NCBI RefSeq assembly: GCF_003286415.2
Contig: NZ_CP043450.1
Span: 496,001-560,000, forward strand
Source of the DNA: Mucilaginibacter rubeus
GTDB taxonomy: Bacteria; Bacteroidota; Bacteroidia; Sphingobacteriales; Sphingobacteriaceae
Reading direction: 5' to 3'
Length of the DNA stretch: 64,000 bases
Made by a program: the position numbers and the translations under genes. Every line of letters begins with the position of its first letter. The stretch's first letter is position 1. The notes below the pieces were generated by a model that made no database searches, was not told where the DNA came from, and saw only the letters and a list, made by a program, of their open reading frames with translations. Positions 45,989 to 63,045 of the stretch are shown in pieces.

Positions 45989-46737
45989 GGCAGTTGAGAA
46001 AATATTTATTGTTCACGATGTCCTTTGGAGCTTGCCTTACATCGATTTTAAGCGCTTGTGATCTTCCTCTTCCCAAAAAGGCCAGCCAACCAAAGGCTGT
46101 AGTTAAGGTAAAACCACGCTTGATTGTGCGCCCGGCTGTTATTGAAATTATTACACATGATAAGGCCCACTTTGACTATGACGGGTTGTTCGATATCGGC
46201 AAAAGTGTAGACGGTGATATTGACGACATTCGCCAATGGAAAAATCATTTTACCATTTACCTCCACATCCCAAATCCCGAAAGTGTACTTAAGGAAATAA
46301 AGAAATCATATCCGCAGGATTCGATCAAATACTACGAAAAACCTTTCTACGCATTTAACCGGAAAATGTGCGCGGATACCATTAGGGCCAAACAATGGGA
46401 AAATATAGTCATGACCGCTAACCTGGTTAACGATCCTAAGCTTCAGCAGGAATATTTAAACTACCATGCTACACAGTTTAAGAACTGGCCGGAGGTAGCA
46501 AAAGGCTTTTGCAATGCTAATTTTCAGCAACTGCTTGTGTTTAAAAACGGCAGGCAGTTAATGCTGGTCATCAGCATTCCCAAAGGAGAAACCCTGGACA
46601 AACTGAACCCTAAAACCACCGAAAATAACCCAAGAGTAAACGAATGGAACCGCCTGATGAAAAAATACCAGGAAGGTATCCCCGGTACAAAGCTGGGCGA
46701 GGTTTGGGTTGGATTTAAACCTGTTCATACTAACTAA
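45985..46737 (+). CDS. Lipoprotein with C-terminal L-rhamnose mutarotase-like domain
   Basis: This is a 250-residue lipoprotein (signal then SILSACDL, Cys25). The C-terminal ~105 residues match the L-rhamnose mutarotase ferredoxin-like fold: LQQEYLNYHATQFKNWPEVA carries the conserved His after the Tyr-x-x-Tyr-type helix, QQLLVFKNGRQLMLVISI is the central strand pair and RVNEWNRLMKKYQEG the closing helix. The N-terminal half (VIEIITHDKAHF, WKNHFTIYLHIPNPESV) seems to be a degenerate second copy. RhaM interconverts rhamnose anomers, normally in the cytosol. A membrane-anchored version would act on rhamnose or fucose released outside. It overlaps the beta-helix enzyme by 4 bp and precedes a cytosolic dehydrogenase by 22 bp. 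Confidence 0.8.
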   Translation: MRQLRKYLLFTMSFGACLTSILSACDLPLPKKASQPKAVVKVKPRLIVRPAVIEIITHDKAHFDYDGLFDIGKSVDGDIDDIRQWKNHFTIYLHIPNPESVLKEIKKSYPQDSIKYYEKPFYAFNRKMCADTIRAKQWENIVMTANLVNDPKLQQEYLNYHATQFKNWPEVAKGFCNANFQQLLVFKNGRQLMLVISIPKGETLDKLNPKTTENNPRVNEWNRLMKKYQEGIPGTKLGEVWVGFKPVHTN

Positions 46738-46759
46738 AGCATCAGCAATAAGATATAAC

Positions 46760-47839
46760 ATGAAAATAGGAATATTAGGATTAGGCGAAGGGCGCAGCAC
46801 CATGTCGGCAGTATTAAAAAGCGAAAAGCTTGAACTGAAAATGGTATGCGATATGAATATTGAAATGTGTAAACACCGTGCGGAGGAGTTTAACTTTCAT
46901 AACTATACCACCAATTACCAGGACATGCTCAACGATGCCGAAATAGAAATCATTGCCATTTATACGCCCGATCATTTACATGCCGAGCACGTTAAACAGG
47001 CTTTACTGCATGGCAAACACGTGGTATGTACCAAGCCATTTATTGATGATTTAAGGAAAGCCGCCGAGCTGCTTGAACTGGTTGAGCAAAGCGGCAAAAA
47101 GGTATTTGTAGGTCAAAGCTCACGATTTTTTGAACCTATGAAAAAGCAGCGTAAAGATTATGAGGCAGGTTTGATAGGGGATTTGATAACTGTTGAAGCT
47201 TACTACCATGCAGATCACCGCTGGTTTTTAGAGAAACCATGGTCGTTACAACAGGCTTTTAAATGGCTATACGGCGGCTTGAGTCACCCGGTTGATTTTA
47301 TCCGCTGGTATCTGCCGGAGATTGAAGAGGTGATGGGATACGGTATGCTAAGCGCTAATGGCGCCAAAGGCGGTTTAAAGAATCCCGACACGATGCACTT
47401 TATATTCAAAGCAAAGGATGGCCGTATTGCACGTGTGAGCGGTTGTTATACCGGGCCGGTACAACCCGTAACCCGCGATAGTGAAATGAGCTGCATTTTA
47501 CGTGGCACCGAAGGCTGTAGCCAAGGGGATTACATGGATTTACGCTATGCCATCACCGATAATACCGGCGAAGAACGCATCATCACCTGGGAGCACAAGC
47601 TTAAACACTACTTCCGGTTTGAGGGCAAAAGCCACCACGCCGGCGAATACCAAAACTACCTCGAATACTTTGCCGATAGCATTACCGAAGGCTACACCGC
47701 TTATCCGGATATTAAAGAAGGTATCGGCACCATCGCCCTGCTTCAGGCCATGGATAGGTCGTTACAAACTGGCAAACCCGTAAAGGTTGATGAGATCCTG
47801 ACCGAATTTAATTTAACCGTAAACGAGCTAAGCGCATGA
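46760..47839 (+). CDS. Gfo/Idh/MocA-family NAD(P)-dependent sugar dehydrogenase
   Basis: ATG 46760 is chosen since the protein begins with the Rossmann strand MKIGILGLGEGRS; the longer frame from 46709 lies inside the mutarotase gene. The protein has 359 residues and no signal peptide. NAD(P) binding is at GLGEG (residues 7-11) with CDMN at the strand-2 end. The catalytic Lys is in HVVCTKPF, and the beta-sheet domain contains GGLSHPVDFIRWY with the usual His/Asp region. Such enzymes oxidise or reduce sugars, inositols or sugar acids. The stop overlaps the start of the symporter (ATGA), so uptake and oxidation of one monosaccharide are likely coupled. The sugar is unknown. Confidence 0.9.
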   Translation: MKIGILGLGEGRSTMSAVLKSEKLELKMVCDMNIEMCKHRAEEFNFHNYTTNYQDMLNDAEIEIIAIYTPDHLHAEHVKQALLHGKHVVCTKPFIDDLRKAAELLELVEQSGKKVFVGQSSRFFEPMKKQRKDYEAGLIGDLITVEAYYHADHRWFLEKPWSLQQAFKWLYGGLSHPVDFIRWYLPEIEEVMGYGMLSANGAKGGLKNPDTMHFIFKAKDGRIARVSGCYTGPVQPVTRDSEMSCILRGTEGCSQGDYMDLRYAITDNTGEERIITWEHKLKHYFRFEGKSHHAGEYQNYLEYFADSITEGYTAYPDIKEGIGTIALLQAMDRSLQTGKPVKVDEILTEFNLTVNELSA

Positions 47840-49437
47840 TATTGGGCATGAGCAATATCGTATCGCGCCTTACGCTGTTGGATTACTCGGTGGTTGCGTT
47901 GTACCTGGTTGTTTTAATGGTAATCGGCTTCCGCGCCAGCTTTAGTAATAAGAACAAAACGGATGAGACGCTTTTTTTGGCCAATAAATCATTGGGATGG
48001 GCAAGTATAGGTTTTAATATGTGGGGCACCAATGTGGGGCCGTCCATGTTGCTGGCTTTTGCAAGCATTGGTTACAGCACAGGTATAGTGGCCGTCAATT
48101 TCGATTGGTATGCCTTTGTTTTTCTGATGCTGCTGGCCCTGGTATTCGCGCCTAAATACATCGCCGCCAAAGTATCAACCATGCCCGAGTTTATGGGTAA
48201 CAGGTACGGCGATTCCACCCGTAATATCCTGGCCTGGTACGCACTCATCAAAATGCTGATCTCCTGGCTTTCATTAGGCCTGTTTGCAGGTGGCTTTTTA
48301 GTGAGGCAGATATTGGGTATCCCCATGTGGCAATCGGTTATTGTGCTGGTATCTTTCGCGGGCTTATTCGCGTTTACCGGCGGCTTAAAGGCTATTGCCA
48401 AAGTAAATGTTTTCCAAATGTTGCTGCTCATCGGCGTATCATTAACGCTGACTGTTTTAGGCGTAAACAAAGCCGGAGGCTTATCAGCCGTATTTCATCA
48501 CACACCCGCGAACTACTGGAACCTTATCCATCCGGCAAGTGATGTTAAATACCCATGGTATGCTATTTTGCTGGGTTACCCGGTGTCGGCTGTGGCTTTT
48601 TTCTGTACAGATCAGGCCATGGTACAATCGGTATTGGGTGCTAAAAACCTGGAGCAGGGGCAGCTTGGCGTTAACTTTATTGGCTGGCTTAAAATATTAT
48701 CGCTGCCGCTGTTTATCCTAACGGGTATCCTGTGTTTTATCCTTTTTCCGCATCTGAGCGATCCTGCTTTAGCCTACATGACCATGGTTACTAATCTTTT
48801 TCCGCCTGGGATGAACGGACTGGTTATTGTAGTGTTGATAGCGGTTTTGGTGGGTACCATTGGCTCATCGCTCAACTCGCTGAGCACCGTGTTTACCATG
48901 GATATTTACGCTGAAAAAATTAACCCAAACGCCACCAATAAAGATCTTATCCGTGTGGGGCGTTACACCGTAATTGGCGGCTGCGTGTTTGCCATAGGTA
49001 TGGCGCTGGCTATTGACAGCATTAAAGGCCTCAATTTGTTTGATGTATTTCAATCCGTATTGGGTTTCATCGCTCCGCCCTTGGCTGTGGTTTTCCTGCT
49101 TACAGTTTATTGGAAACGCACTACCCGCAAGGCGGTGAATATCATTCTTTCGGCGGGTTCGGTTTTTAGTTTGGGTACCGGGGTAGTTTACCTGTGGGTA
49201 TTACCACCCGATAAGTACAGCTTTTGGCCGCATTACCTGATGTTGTCGTTTTTCATATTTGTTTCTCTGGCGGTATCGGCTGTGCTTATCTCATTGCTTG
49301 ATAAGACACCCGCGGTGTATGTTGCCGAACAATCCGAAATCGAAAATACTGCAAAACCTACCCGGCGTGTGAAAATAGCCTGGCTGCTGCTTACGGTAGT
49401 CATGATCGCCTTATACCTCATTTTTAACGGACATTAA
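47836..49437 (+). CDS. Sodium:solute symporter (SSS family), second copy
   Basis: This 533-residue inner-membrane protein has about 14 hydrophobic helices and SSS signatures: FLANKSLGWASIGFNMWGTNVGPSMLLAFAS near 50-80 (in pieces), FTGGLKAIAKVNVFQ near 180 and GTIGSSLNSLSTVFTMDIYAE near 340. ATG 47836 overlaps the preceding stop; ATG 47848 is an alternative that removes four residues. Paired with the dehydrogenase just upstream, it probably imports a neutral hexose, 6-deoxyhexose or sugar acid. It is clearly divergent from the symporter at 13502 (FLANKSLG versus FTVASGLIPG), so the two likely serve different monosaccharides. Confidence 0.9.
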   Translation: MILGMSNIVSRLTLLDYSVVALYLVVLMVIGFRASFSNKNKTDETLFLANKSLGWASIGFNMWGTNVGPSMLLAFASIGYSTGIVAVNFDWYAFVFLMLLALVFAPKYIAAKVSTMPEFMGNRYGDSTRNILAWYALIKMLISWLSLGLFAGGFLVRQILGIPMWQSVIVLVSFAGLFAFTGGLKAIAKVNVFQMLLLIGVSLTLTVLGVNKAGGLSAVFHHTPANYWNLIHPASDVKYPWYAILLGYPVSAVAFFCTDQAMVQSVLGAKNLEQGQLGVNFIGWLKILSLPLFILTGILCFILFPHLSDPALAYMTMVTNLFPPGMNGLVIVVLIAVLVGTIGSSLNSLSTVFTMDIYAEKINPNATNKDLIRVGRYTVIGGCVFAIGMALAIDSIKGLNLFDVFQSVLGFIAPPLAVVFLLTVYWKRTTRKAVNIILSAGSVFSLGTGVVYLWVLPPDKYSFWPHYLMLSFFIFVSLAVSAVLISLLDKTPAVYVAEQSEIENTAKPTRRVKIAWLLLTVVMIALYLIFNGH

Positions 49438-49440
49438 TCT

Positions 49441-58270
<8,830 letters not shown>

Positions 58271-58274
58271 TGAT

Positions 58275-60317
58275 ATGAAAAGAACTTTTAAATATATTGG
58301 AGTTGCACTGTTGTTAAGCTGCGCGTTAAAACTATCGGCCCAAAACAAATCCCTTGTAAATACAAGTAAAAGCAGTTACGCAAAACTCAGCAGCCTTGAT
58401 ATGGGCGCAGTACAGTGGACAGGCGGCTTCTGGGCCGACAGGTTTAAGGTTTGCCGCGATACCATGATCCCCAACCTGTGGCGCGTTTATACCGATCCGA
58501 AGATCAGTCATGCCTACCGCAATTTTGAGATAGCCGCGGGACTGGATACCGGATCGCATGAGGGACCGCCATTTAATGACGGTGATTTTTATAAACTGTT
58601 TGAGGCGGTAGCCAGCATGTACGCCTCCACGCATGATCCCAAATTGGATGCGTTGATGGATAAAACCATAGCTGTCATCGCCAAAGCCCAACGCGCTGAT
58701 GGCTATATCCACACGCCAACCCTTATTGAAGAACGCAAGAACAGCGGTAAGGAAAAGGCTTTTAACGATCGTCTTAATTTTGAAACCTATAACCTTGGTC
58801 ACCTCATGACAGCGGCCTGTGTTCATTACCGGGTTACGGGTAAAACTACCTTGTTGAAAGTAGCTATCAAGGCAACCGATTACCTTTATAAGTTTTATAA
58901 AACAGCTTCTCCCGAGCTGGCACGGAATGCCATTTGCCCCTCGCATTACATGGGGGTAGTCGAAATGTACCGAACCACCCGCGATCCGAAATATCTTGAA
59001 CTGGCTAAAAATCTGATCGATATCCGGGGATTGATGAAGGATGGTACCGACGATAACCAGGACAGAACACCTTTCCGCCAGCAAACACAGGCTACGGGTC
59101 ACGCGGTCCGTGCCAATTACCTGTTCGCGGGCGCTGCCGATGTTTATGCCGAAACCGGCGATACCTCTCTAATGCACACCTTAAACCTGATGTGGAACGA
59201 TGTAGTGAACCGTAAAATGTACATCACCGGTGGCTGTGGCGCGTTGTATGACGGAGTTTCGCCCGACGGCACTTCTTATAACCCTAACGAGGTACAAAAG
59301 GTACATCAGGCATACGGGCGTGATTATCAATTACCGAGCTTTACAGCCCACAATGAAACCTGCGCCAACATTGGCAATGTGCTCTGGAACTGGCGCATGC
59401 TGCAGATAACCGGCGAGGCCAAATATGCCGATGTGATGGAACTGGCGCTATACAACAGTGTACTTTCGGGTATCAGTCTTAATGGGCGTAATTTTTTGTA
59501 TACCAACCCGTTGGCTTATTCGGATAGTTTGCCGTTTAAACAGCGCTGGTCCAAAGATAGGGTTGGCTACATTAAACTTTCCAACTGCTGTCCGCCAAAT
59601 GTAGTGCGTACCATTGCCGAGGTGAGCGATTATGCCTACAGCGTATCGGATAAAGGGCTTTGGTTTAACCTATACGGCAGCAATACCATAACCGCAAAAC
59701 TGAAAGATGGTACGCCGGTAAAACTAACACAAACCACCAATTACCCATGGGATGGCAAGATCCGCATCCGGTTTGATGAAGTGCCGGGCAATAAAGCGTT
59801 CTCCGTCTTTTTGAGGATCCCGGGATGGTGTAAGGGCGCAAGTATAAAGCTTGCTGGTCAGCCGGTACCACAACTGGATACTACGCCTGGGACCTATACT
59901 CAAATTAACGCCGTTTGGGAAAAAGGAATGACTATTGATCTTGATCTGCCTATGCCGGTTACCCTGATGGAAGCCAACCCGCTGGTTGAGGAAACCCGCA
60001 ACCAGGTAGCGGTAAAACGTGGCCCAGTGGTTTATTGCCTGGAATCGGCCGATTTGGGTAAGGGGCAAAAGGTTTTCAATGTAGCGCTATCTGCCAATAA
60101 TCAACTTAAACCTGAATTGATCAAGATAGATAACAGCGAGATCGTGAGCCTTGTTGGTAAAGCCGACCTACGTGATGAAAACAATTGGAGTAATCAGCTA
60201 TATAAACAGGTATCTGCACCAAAGCAAAATGCTGTCGATATCAGGCTGATTCCATACTACGCATGGGGTAACCGTGGGCATGTGGATATGGAGACCTGGA
60301 TGCCGCTGGACAGGTAG
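58275..60317 (+). CDS. GH127 family beta-L-arabinofuranosidase/aceric acid hydrolase
   Basis: ATG 58275 is chosen over the TTG at 58257; it gives a signal peptide ending LSAQ. The 680 residues form the (alpha/alpha)6 barrel of GH127 (DUF1680). The zinc-cysteine active site is visible: E361 and C363 in HNETCANIG and the C438-C439 pair in LSNCCPPN, the last being the nucleophile/zinc ligands by analogy with HypBA1. Typical stretches are AYRNFEIAAG, YITGGCGA and RNQVAVKRGPVVYCLE. GH127 includes beta-L-arabinofuranosidases and the aceric acid hydrolase BT1003 of rhamnogalacturonan II. It is the last gene of the + strand run and is followed by hairpins. Confidence 0.94.
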   Translation: MKRTFKYIGVALLLSCALKLSAQNKSLVNTSKSSYAKLSSLDMGAVQWTGGFWADRFKVCRDTMIPNLWRVYTDPKISHAYRNFEIAAGLDTGSHEGPPFNDGDFYKLFEAVASMYASTHDPKLDALMDKTIAVIAKAQRADGYIHTPTLIEERKNSGKEKAFNDRLNFETYNLGHLMTAACVHYRVTGKTTLLKVAIKATDYLYKFYKTASPELARNAICPSHYMGVVEMYRTTRDPKYLELAKNLIDIRGLMKDGTDDNQDRTPFRQQTQATGHAVRANYLFAGAADVYAETGDTSLMHTLNLMWNDVVNRKMYITGGCGALYDGVSPDGTSYNPNEVQKVHQAYGRDYQLPSFTAHNETCANIGNVLWNWRMLQITGEAKYADVMELALYNSVLSGISLNGRNFLYTNPLAYSDSLPFKQRWSKDRVGYIKLSNCCPPNVVRTIAEVSDYAYSVSDKGLWFNLYGSNTITAKLKDGTPVKLTQTTNYPWDGKIRIRFDEVPGNKAFSVFLRIPGWCKGASIKLAGQPVPQLDTTPGTYTQINAVWEKGMTIDLDLPMPVTLMEANPLVEETRNQVAVKRGPVVYCLESADLGKGQKVFNVALSANNQLKPELIKIDNSEIVSLVGKADLRDENNWSNQLYKQVSAPKQNAVDIRLIPYYAWGNRGHVDMETWMPLDR

Positions 60318-60371
60318 TTTCGAGGCGAAAGGTTAAAGGCAAAAGGTTGCAATAAAAATGCACAGGTCGCT

Positions 60372-60396
60372 GCTCGGCTCAAGCCGAGCGGCGGCG
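60372..60396. repeat. GC-rich palindrome, family D, single hairpin
   Basis: GCTCGGCTCAAGCCGAGC followed by GGCGGCG forms a tight hairpin 55 bp after the GH127 stop and can serve as a terminator for the long + strand run. The same core is found twice in 60565-60713 and partly at 13309-13324. The stretch between this hairpin and 60565 contains nothing I recognise. Confidence 0.75.
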
Positions 60397-60564
60397 TGAG
60401 GCTGATATTTTTAATCAATCTTTAGTGTTACCCCTGTTGATTTTTAAATATTTGATTGTCAGTTATTTGCTTTGTGAGTATTCGAAAAGTGTTAACCCTG
60501 TTAACCCTCTACGCAGCCGCTTGGCCAGTGATGAGGTAAAAGGCAAAAGTTTGTAAAAAAAACG

Positions 60565-60713
60565 CGCCGCCGCTCGGCTCCAGCCGAGTGGCAACTATTA
60601 TACGGCCTCTGGCCGCCGAAGCGCAAGGGTAAAAGCTATTTTAATCCAAGTTTAGTCGCGGCGGCCAGAGGCCGCCCTGATAATTGCCACTCGGCTGGAG
60701 CCAAGCGGCGGCG
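60565..60713. repeat. Large inverted repeat, family D, between convergent genes
   Basis: The 30-bp outer arms 60565-60594 and 60684-60713 pair with one mismatch, each carrying its own CGGCTCCAGCCG-type hairpin. The 15-bp inner arms 60603-60617 and 60660-60674 (CGGCCTCTGGCCGCC) are perfect. It ends 18 bp from the stop of the - strand gene and is well placed as a bidirectional terminator in this 413-bp convergent gap. Confidence 0.88.
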
Positions 60714-60730
60714 GAGATTTTGAGGAGCCT

Positions 60731-63043
60731 TTATTTATCTAACATCACCTCAATATCCTTCTTCCTTTCTTCCGGAAAAACTTTTAAATCAACAACTTTT
60801 CCATCCTTCAGTGTAGCTTCAACAGTGGTACTATAAGGCGCGTGAAGCTTAAAATGTACATCCCAATCCTTTGGCCAGGCGGGGAACAGCATGATCTTTT
60901 TGTCATCTACCTGCATCAGCATTTCCTGTAAGCCAATCATGCCTGAGCCTCCCCAATTGTGGTCGGGTGTCCAGTCAAAGCCCGGGCCCCAAAAAGCAGG
61001 GAAACGCCTGCCGGAATTTTTGAGCTTGAAGGTGGTTAGTTTAGCTGCCTCATCTGTCAGACCCAATCTGGCCGCAAAAATATTATCCTGTTTCCAGCCA
61101 ATGCCGCTCCTGAATTTTGCTACAAGGGTGTCCAGTTTCCAGGTATTCAAAGCGGTATCCAATCCTGGTTTGCCTAAGCCAAATATGCCCCAGGGATATA
61201 CCGGGTAAAACTGGGTGTTTTCTTCATTGTTAACCCGTTCCCATGATTTTGCCGGTGTCAGGATTTTATGCCCTTCAATCTCGCCAAACGTAATAGGAGG
61301 GATGCGCTTTAAAAAGCCTTCCAGTTTGCCGCGCTCTTCTTTGCTCAGGTAATTATCCGGTAAGGCCAGCATCCGTTTGGTGATGGTTTGCAGGGCGGCG
61401 ATAGTCGAATTGGAGTTATAGGCCATCTTGAATGTCTCGGCAGATGAGCCGGGATATAGCACAAGTTGCCCGTTGCCATCAAGCGCTTTGGCACTGCGCT
61501 TGCGCGAAAGGTATTGGTAATGCTCATCAAAAAAAATGAGACAGCTTTCAATAAACGGAATGTATTGATGAATGTCATCGCCTTTGTAGCGTTCCGTTTC
61601 CAGCATCATGAGGCAAAATTCAAAAACGGTATCCCAGGTGTATTCCAACCAGGCGTTATACTCCAGCCCCTTGTCAAAATCGGCAGGGCGCTTCCAGGTA
61701 TATTCGGCGCTATTGGGCAGACCGAAATTCTCTATCTGCTCAGTAAAGCAGGCACCGTTATGGCCCCAGTAAACCTTACTGCGTAGCTCGGCGTTTTTAA
61801 GGGAACGGAGGTAGAAATCGAACTCCGGTTTCATCATATCAATATCGCCACTTTTGAGCATCGGGAAATAAACCAGCCGCTGGTTTTGGGCCGTCATCAG
61901 GCCACCGCCCCAATTGCGGAAATCGGGTGTAAAAGCATATTGAGGGTTGATGAAAACGGGATCGTAGGTAAATAACCCGCCGTTAAATTTGGTGGGTGCT
62001 TGTCCGTAAGCGTTGCAGCCCAGCATATACCTGAAAAGCTGGTAGTTTTTACCGGTTTGCCAGGCTGTTGTATCATTGTCAGGTTTTGTCGGGTTGATAT
62101 AGATGAAACTCCTGTCCCAGTATTGTTTCCACCAGTCGGCCGTTTTTTGCCAGGCGGTTTTTGTATTGGTTTCGGCTTCCTTAATTACTTTTTCGAGGCC
62201 TCGCCGCCATTCATTTACGGATGCGGTTTGCTGGGTATTGAGATAGATTTCGATATCCTGGTTAGTTGCCGGTTTAATGCTTTCCAGTTTCCAGCCCTCA
62301 AAATCAGTGTTGAGGTATTGCCCTTCGGTGTTCCCGGCTGCTTTCAGGTTTTTACCCTGCACCTGCCCGCCAAAGGTTAGATTTTTAAGCGGATTGTACA
62401 TCTGATCCATAACCGCATCCATTCCTTGCTGCTTTACCGTAATATCAAATATGGTGGAATCGAGGTTGTGGTGATAGAACCGGATGGCATCGCCTTGAAA
62501 CGCTATGTTATCCTTCAGCGTTTTTACATCATTACGCGGTGCGAATTTCCACGAGCCCTCATTTTTTTCGAGGCCTTTAACTTCCCTGTTACGGTAACGC
62601 CAGCTTTCAAAAATAACTTCAGTTTTAATAGCTTTATTGCTGCTGATATTAACATGGATCACCGGGCGGTTAACATCAACCCAAAGCTTTATTTCGGCTT
62701 TTAAATCTCCTTTTTTTCCGTTGATGAGTACCGAGCCATTTTGAAGTTTGAGTTCCTGTTTAAAATCATTGCCATCAAAAGGATTGGGCGATAGTTTAAC
62801 CCTTATCCGACCAGGTTTAAGCATGGCATTATTTTCATCAAAAGTGCCGCTCCGGGCTATATAAAAAAGCAGTTCTCCTTTTTCAACCCAAACGTTTAGG
62901 CCGATATCGCCACCGCCGCATGGCATCGACTGGCCTGAATTTTGGCTTTGGCTGGTCCACACTTCATTGTATTGTTCGATGCCTTTATTTTGAGCTAACG
63001 CAATATTGCAGTACAGGAAGCAGAGCAGCAGGAGTTTTTTCAT
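60731..63043 (-). CDS. DUF5703-type (alpha/alpha)6 glycosidase-like protein
   Basis: ATG at 63043 (reverse) is preferred to the TTG at 63052 and gives a signal peptide ending IALAQ. The 770-residue protein opens with NEVWTSQSQNSGQSMPCGGGDIGLNVWVEKG (in pieces), which parallels the 'ALPIGNGRLG' opening of GH95 and marks the DUF5703 beta domain. An (alpha/alpha)6 barrel follows (GCNAYGQAPTKFNGGLFTYD, YPGSSAETFKMAYN, PAFWGPGFDWTPDHNWGGSG, in pieces). The fold points to clan GH-L/GH-Q-like hydrolases, but I know of no established substrate. It starts 2 bp after the acetylesterase stop, so the two form a separate - strand unit facing the main locus. Confidence 0.82.
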   Translation of the reverse strand: MKKLLLLCFLYCNIALAQNKGIEQYNEVWTSQSQNSGQSMPCGGGDIGLNVWVEKGELLFYIARSGTFDENNAMLKPGRIRVKLSPNPFDGNDFKQELKLQNGSVLINGKKGDLKAEIKLWVDVNRPVIHVNISSNKAIKTEVIFESWRYRNREVKGLEKNEGSWKFAPRNDVKTLKDNIAFQGDAIRFYHHNLDSTIFDITVKQQGMDAVMDQMYNPLKNLTFGGQVQGKNLKAAGNTEGQYLNTDFEGWKLESIKPATNQDIEIYLNTQQTASVNEWRRGLEKVIKEAETNTKTAWQKTADWWKQYWDRSFIYINPTKPDNDTTAWQTGKNYQLFRYMLGCNAYGQAPTKFNGGLFTYDPVFINPQYAFTPDFRNWGGGLMTAQNQRLVYFPMLKSGDIDMMKPEFDFYLRSLKNAELRSKVYWGHNGACFTEQIENFGLPNSAEYTWKRPADFDKGLEYNAWLEYTWDTVFEFCLMMLETERYKGDDIHQYIPFIESCLIFFDEHYQYLSRKRSAKALDGNGQLVLYPGSSAETFKMAYNSNSTIAALQTITKRMLALPDNYLSKEERGKLEGFLKRIPPITFGEIEGHKILTPAKSWERVNNEENTQFYPVYPWGIFGLGKPGLDTALNTWKLDTLVAKFRSGIGWKQDNIFAARLGLTDEAAKLTTFKLKNSGRRFPAFWGPGFDWTPDHNWGGSGMIGLQEMLMQVDDKKIMLFPAWPKDWDVHFKLHAPYSTTVEATLKDGKVVDLKVFPEERKKDIEVMLDK

Positions 63044-63045
63044 AA

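Noticed and set aside
58332..59102. Reverse-strand ORF of 256 residues
   Set aside because: It is antisense to the GH127 gene and shows no domain pattern.
60313..60730. Possible CRISPR array or small RNA in the repeat-rich convergent gap
   Set aside because: The repeats are nested inverted repeats, not regularly spaced direct repeats with unique spacers, and no cas gene is near.
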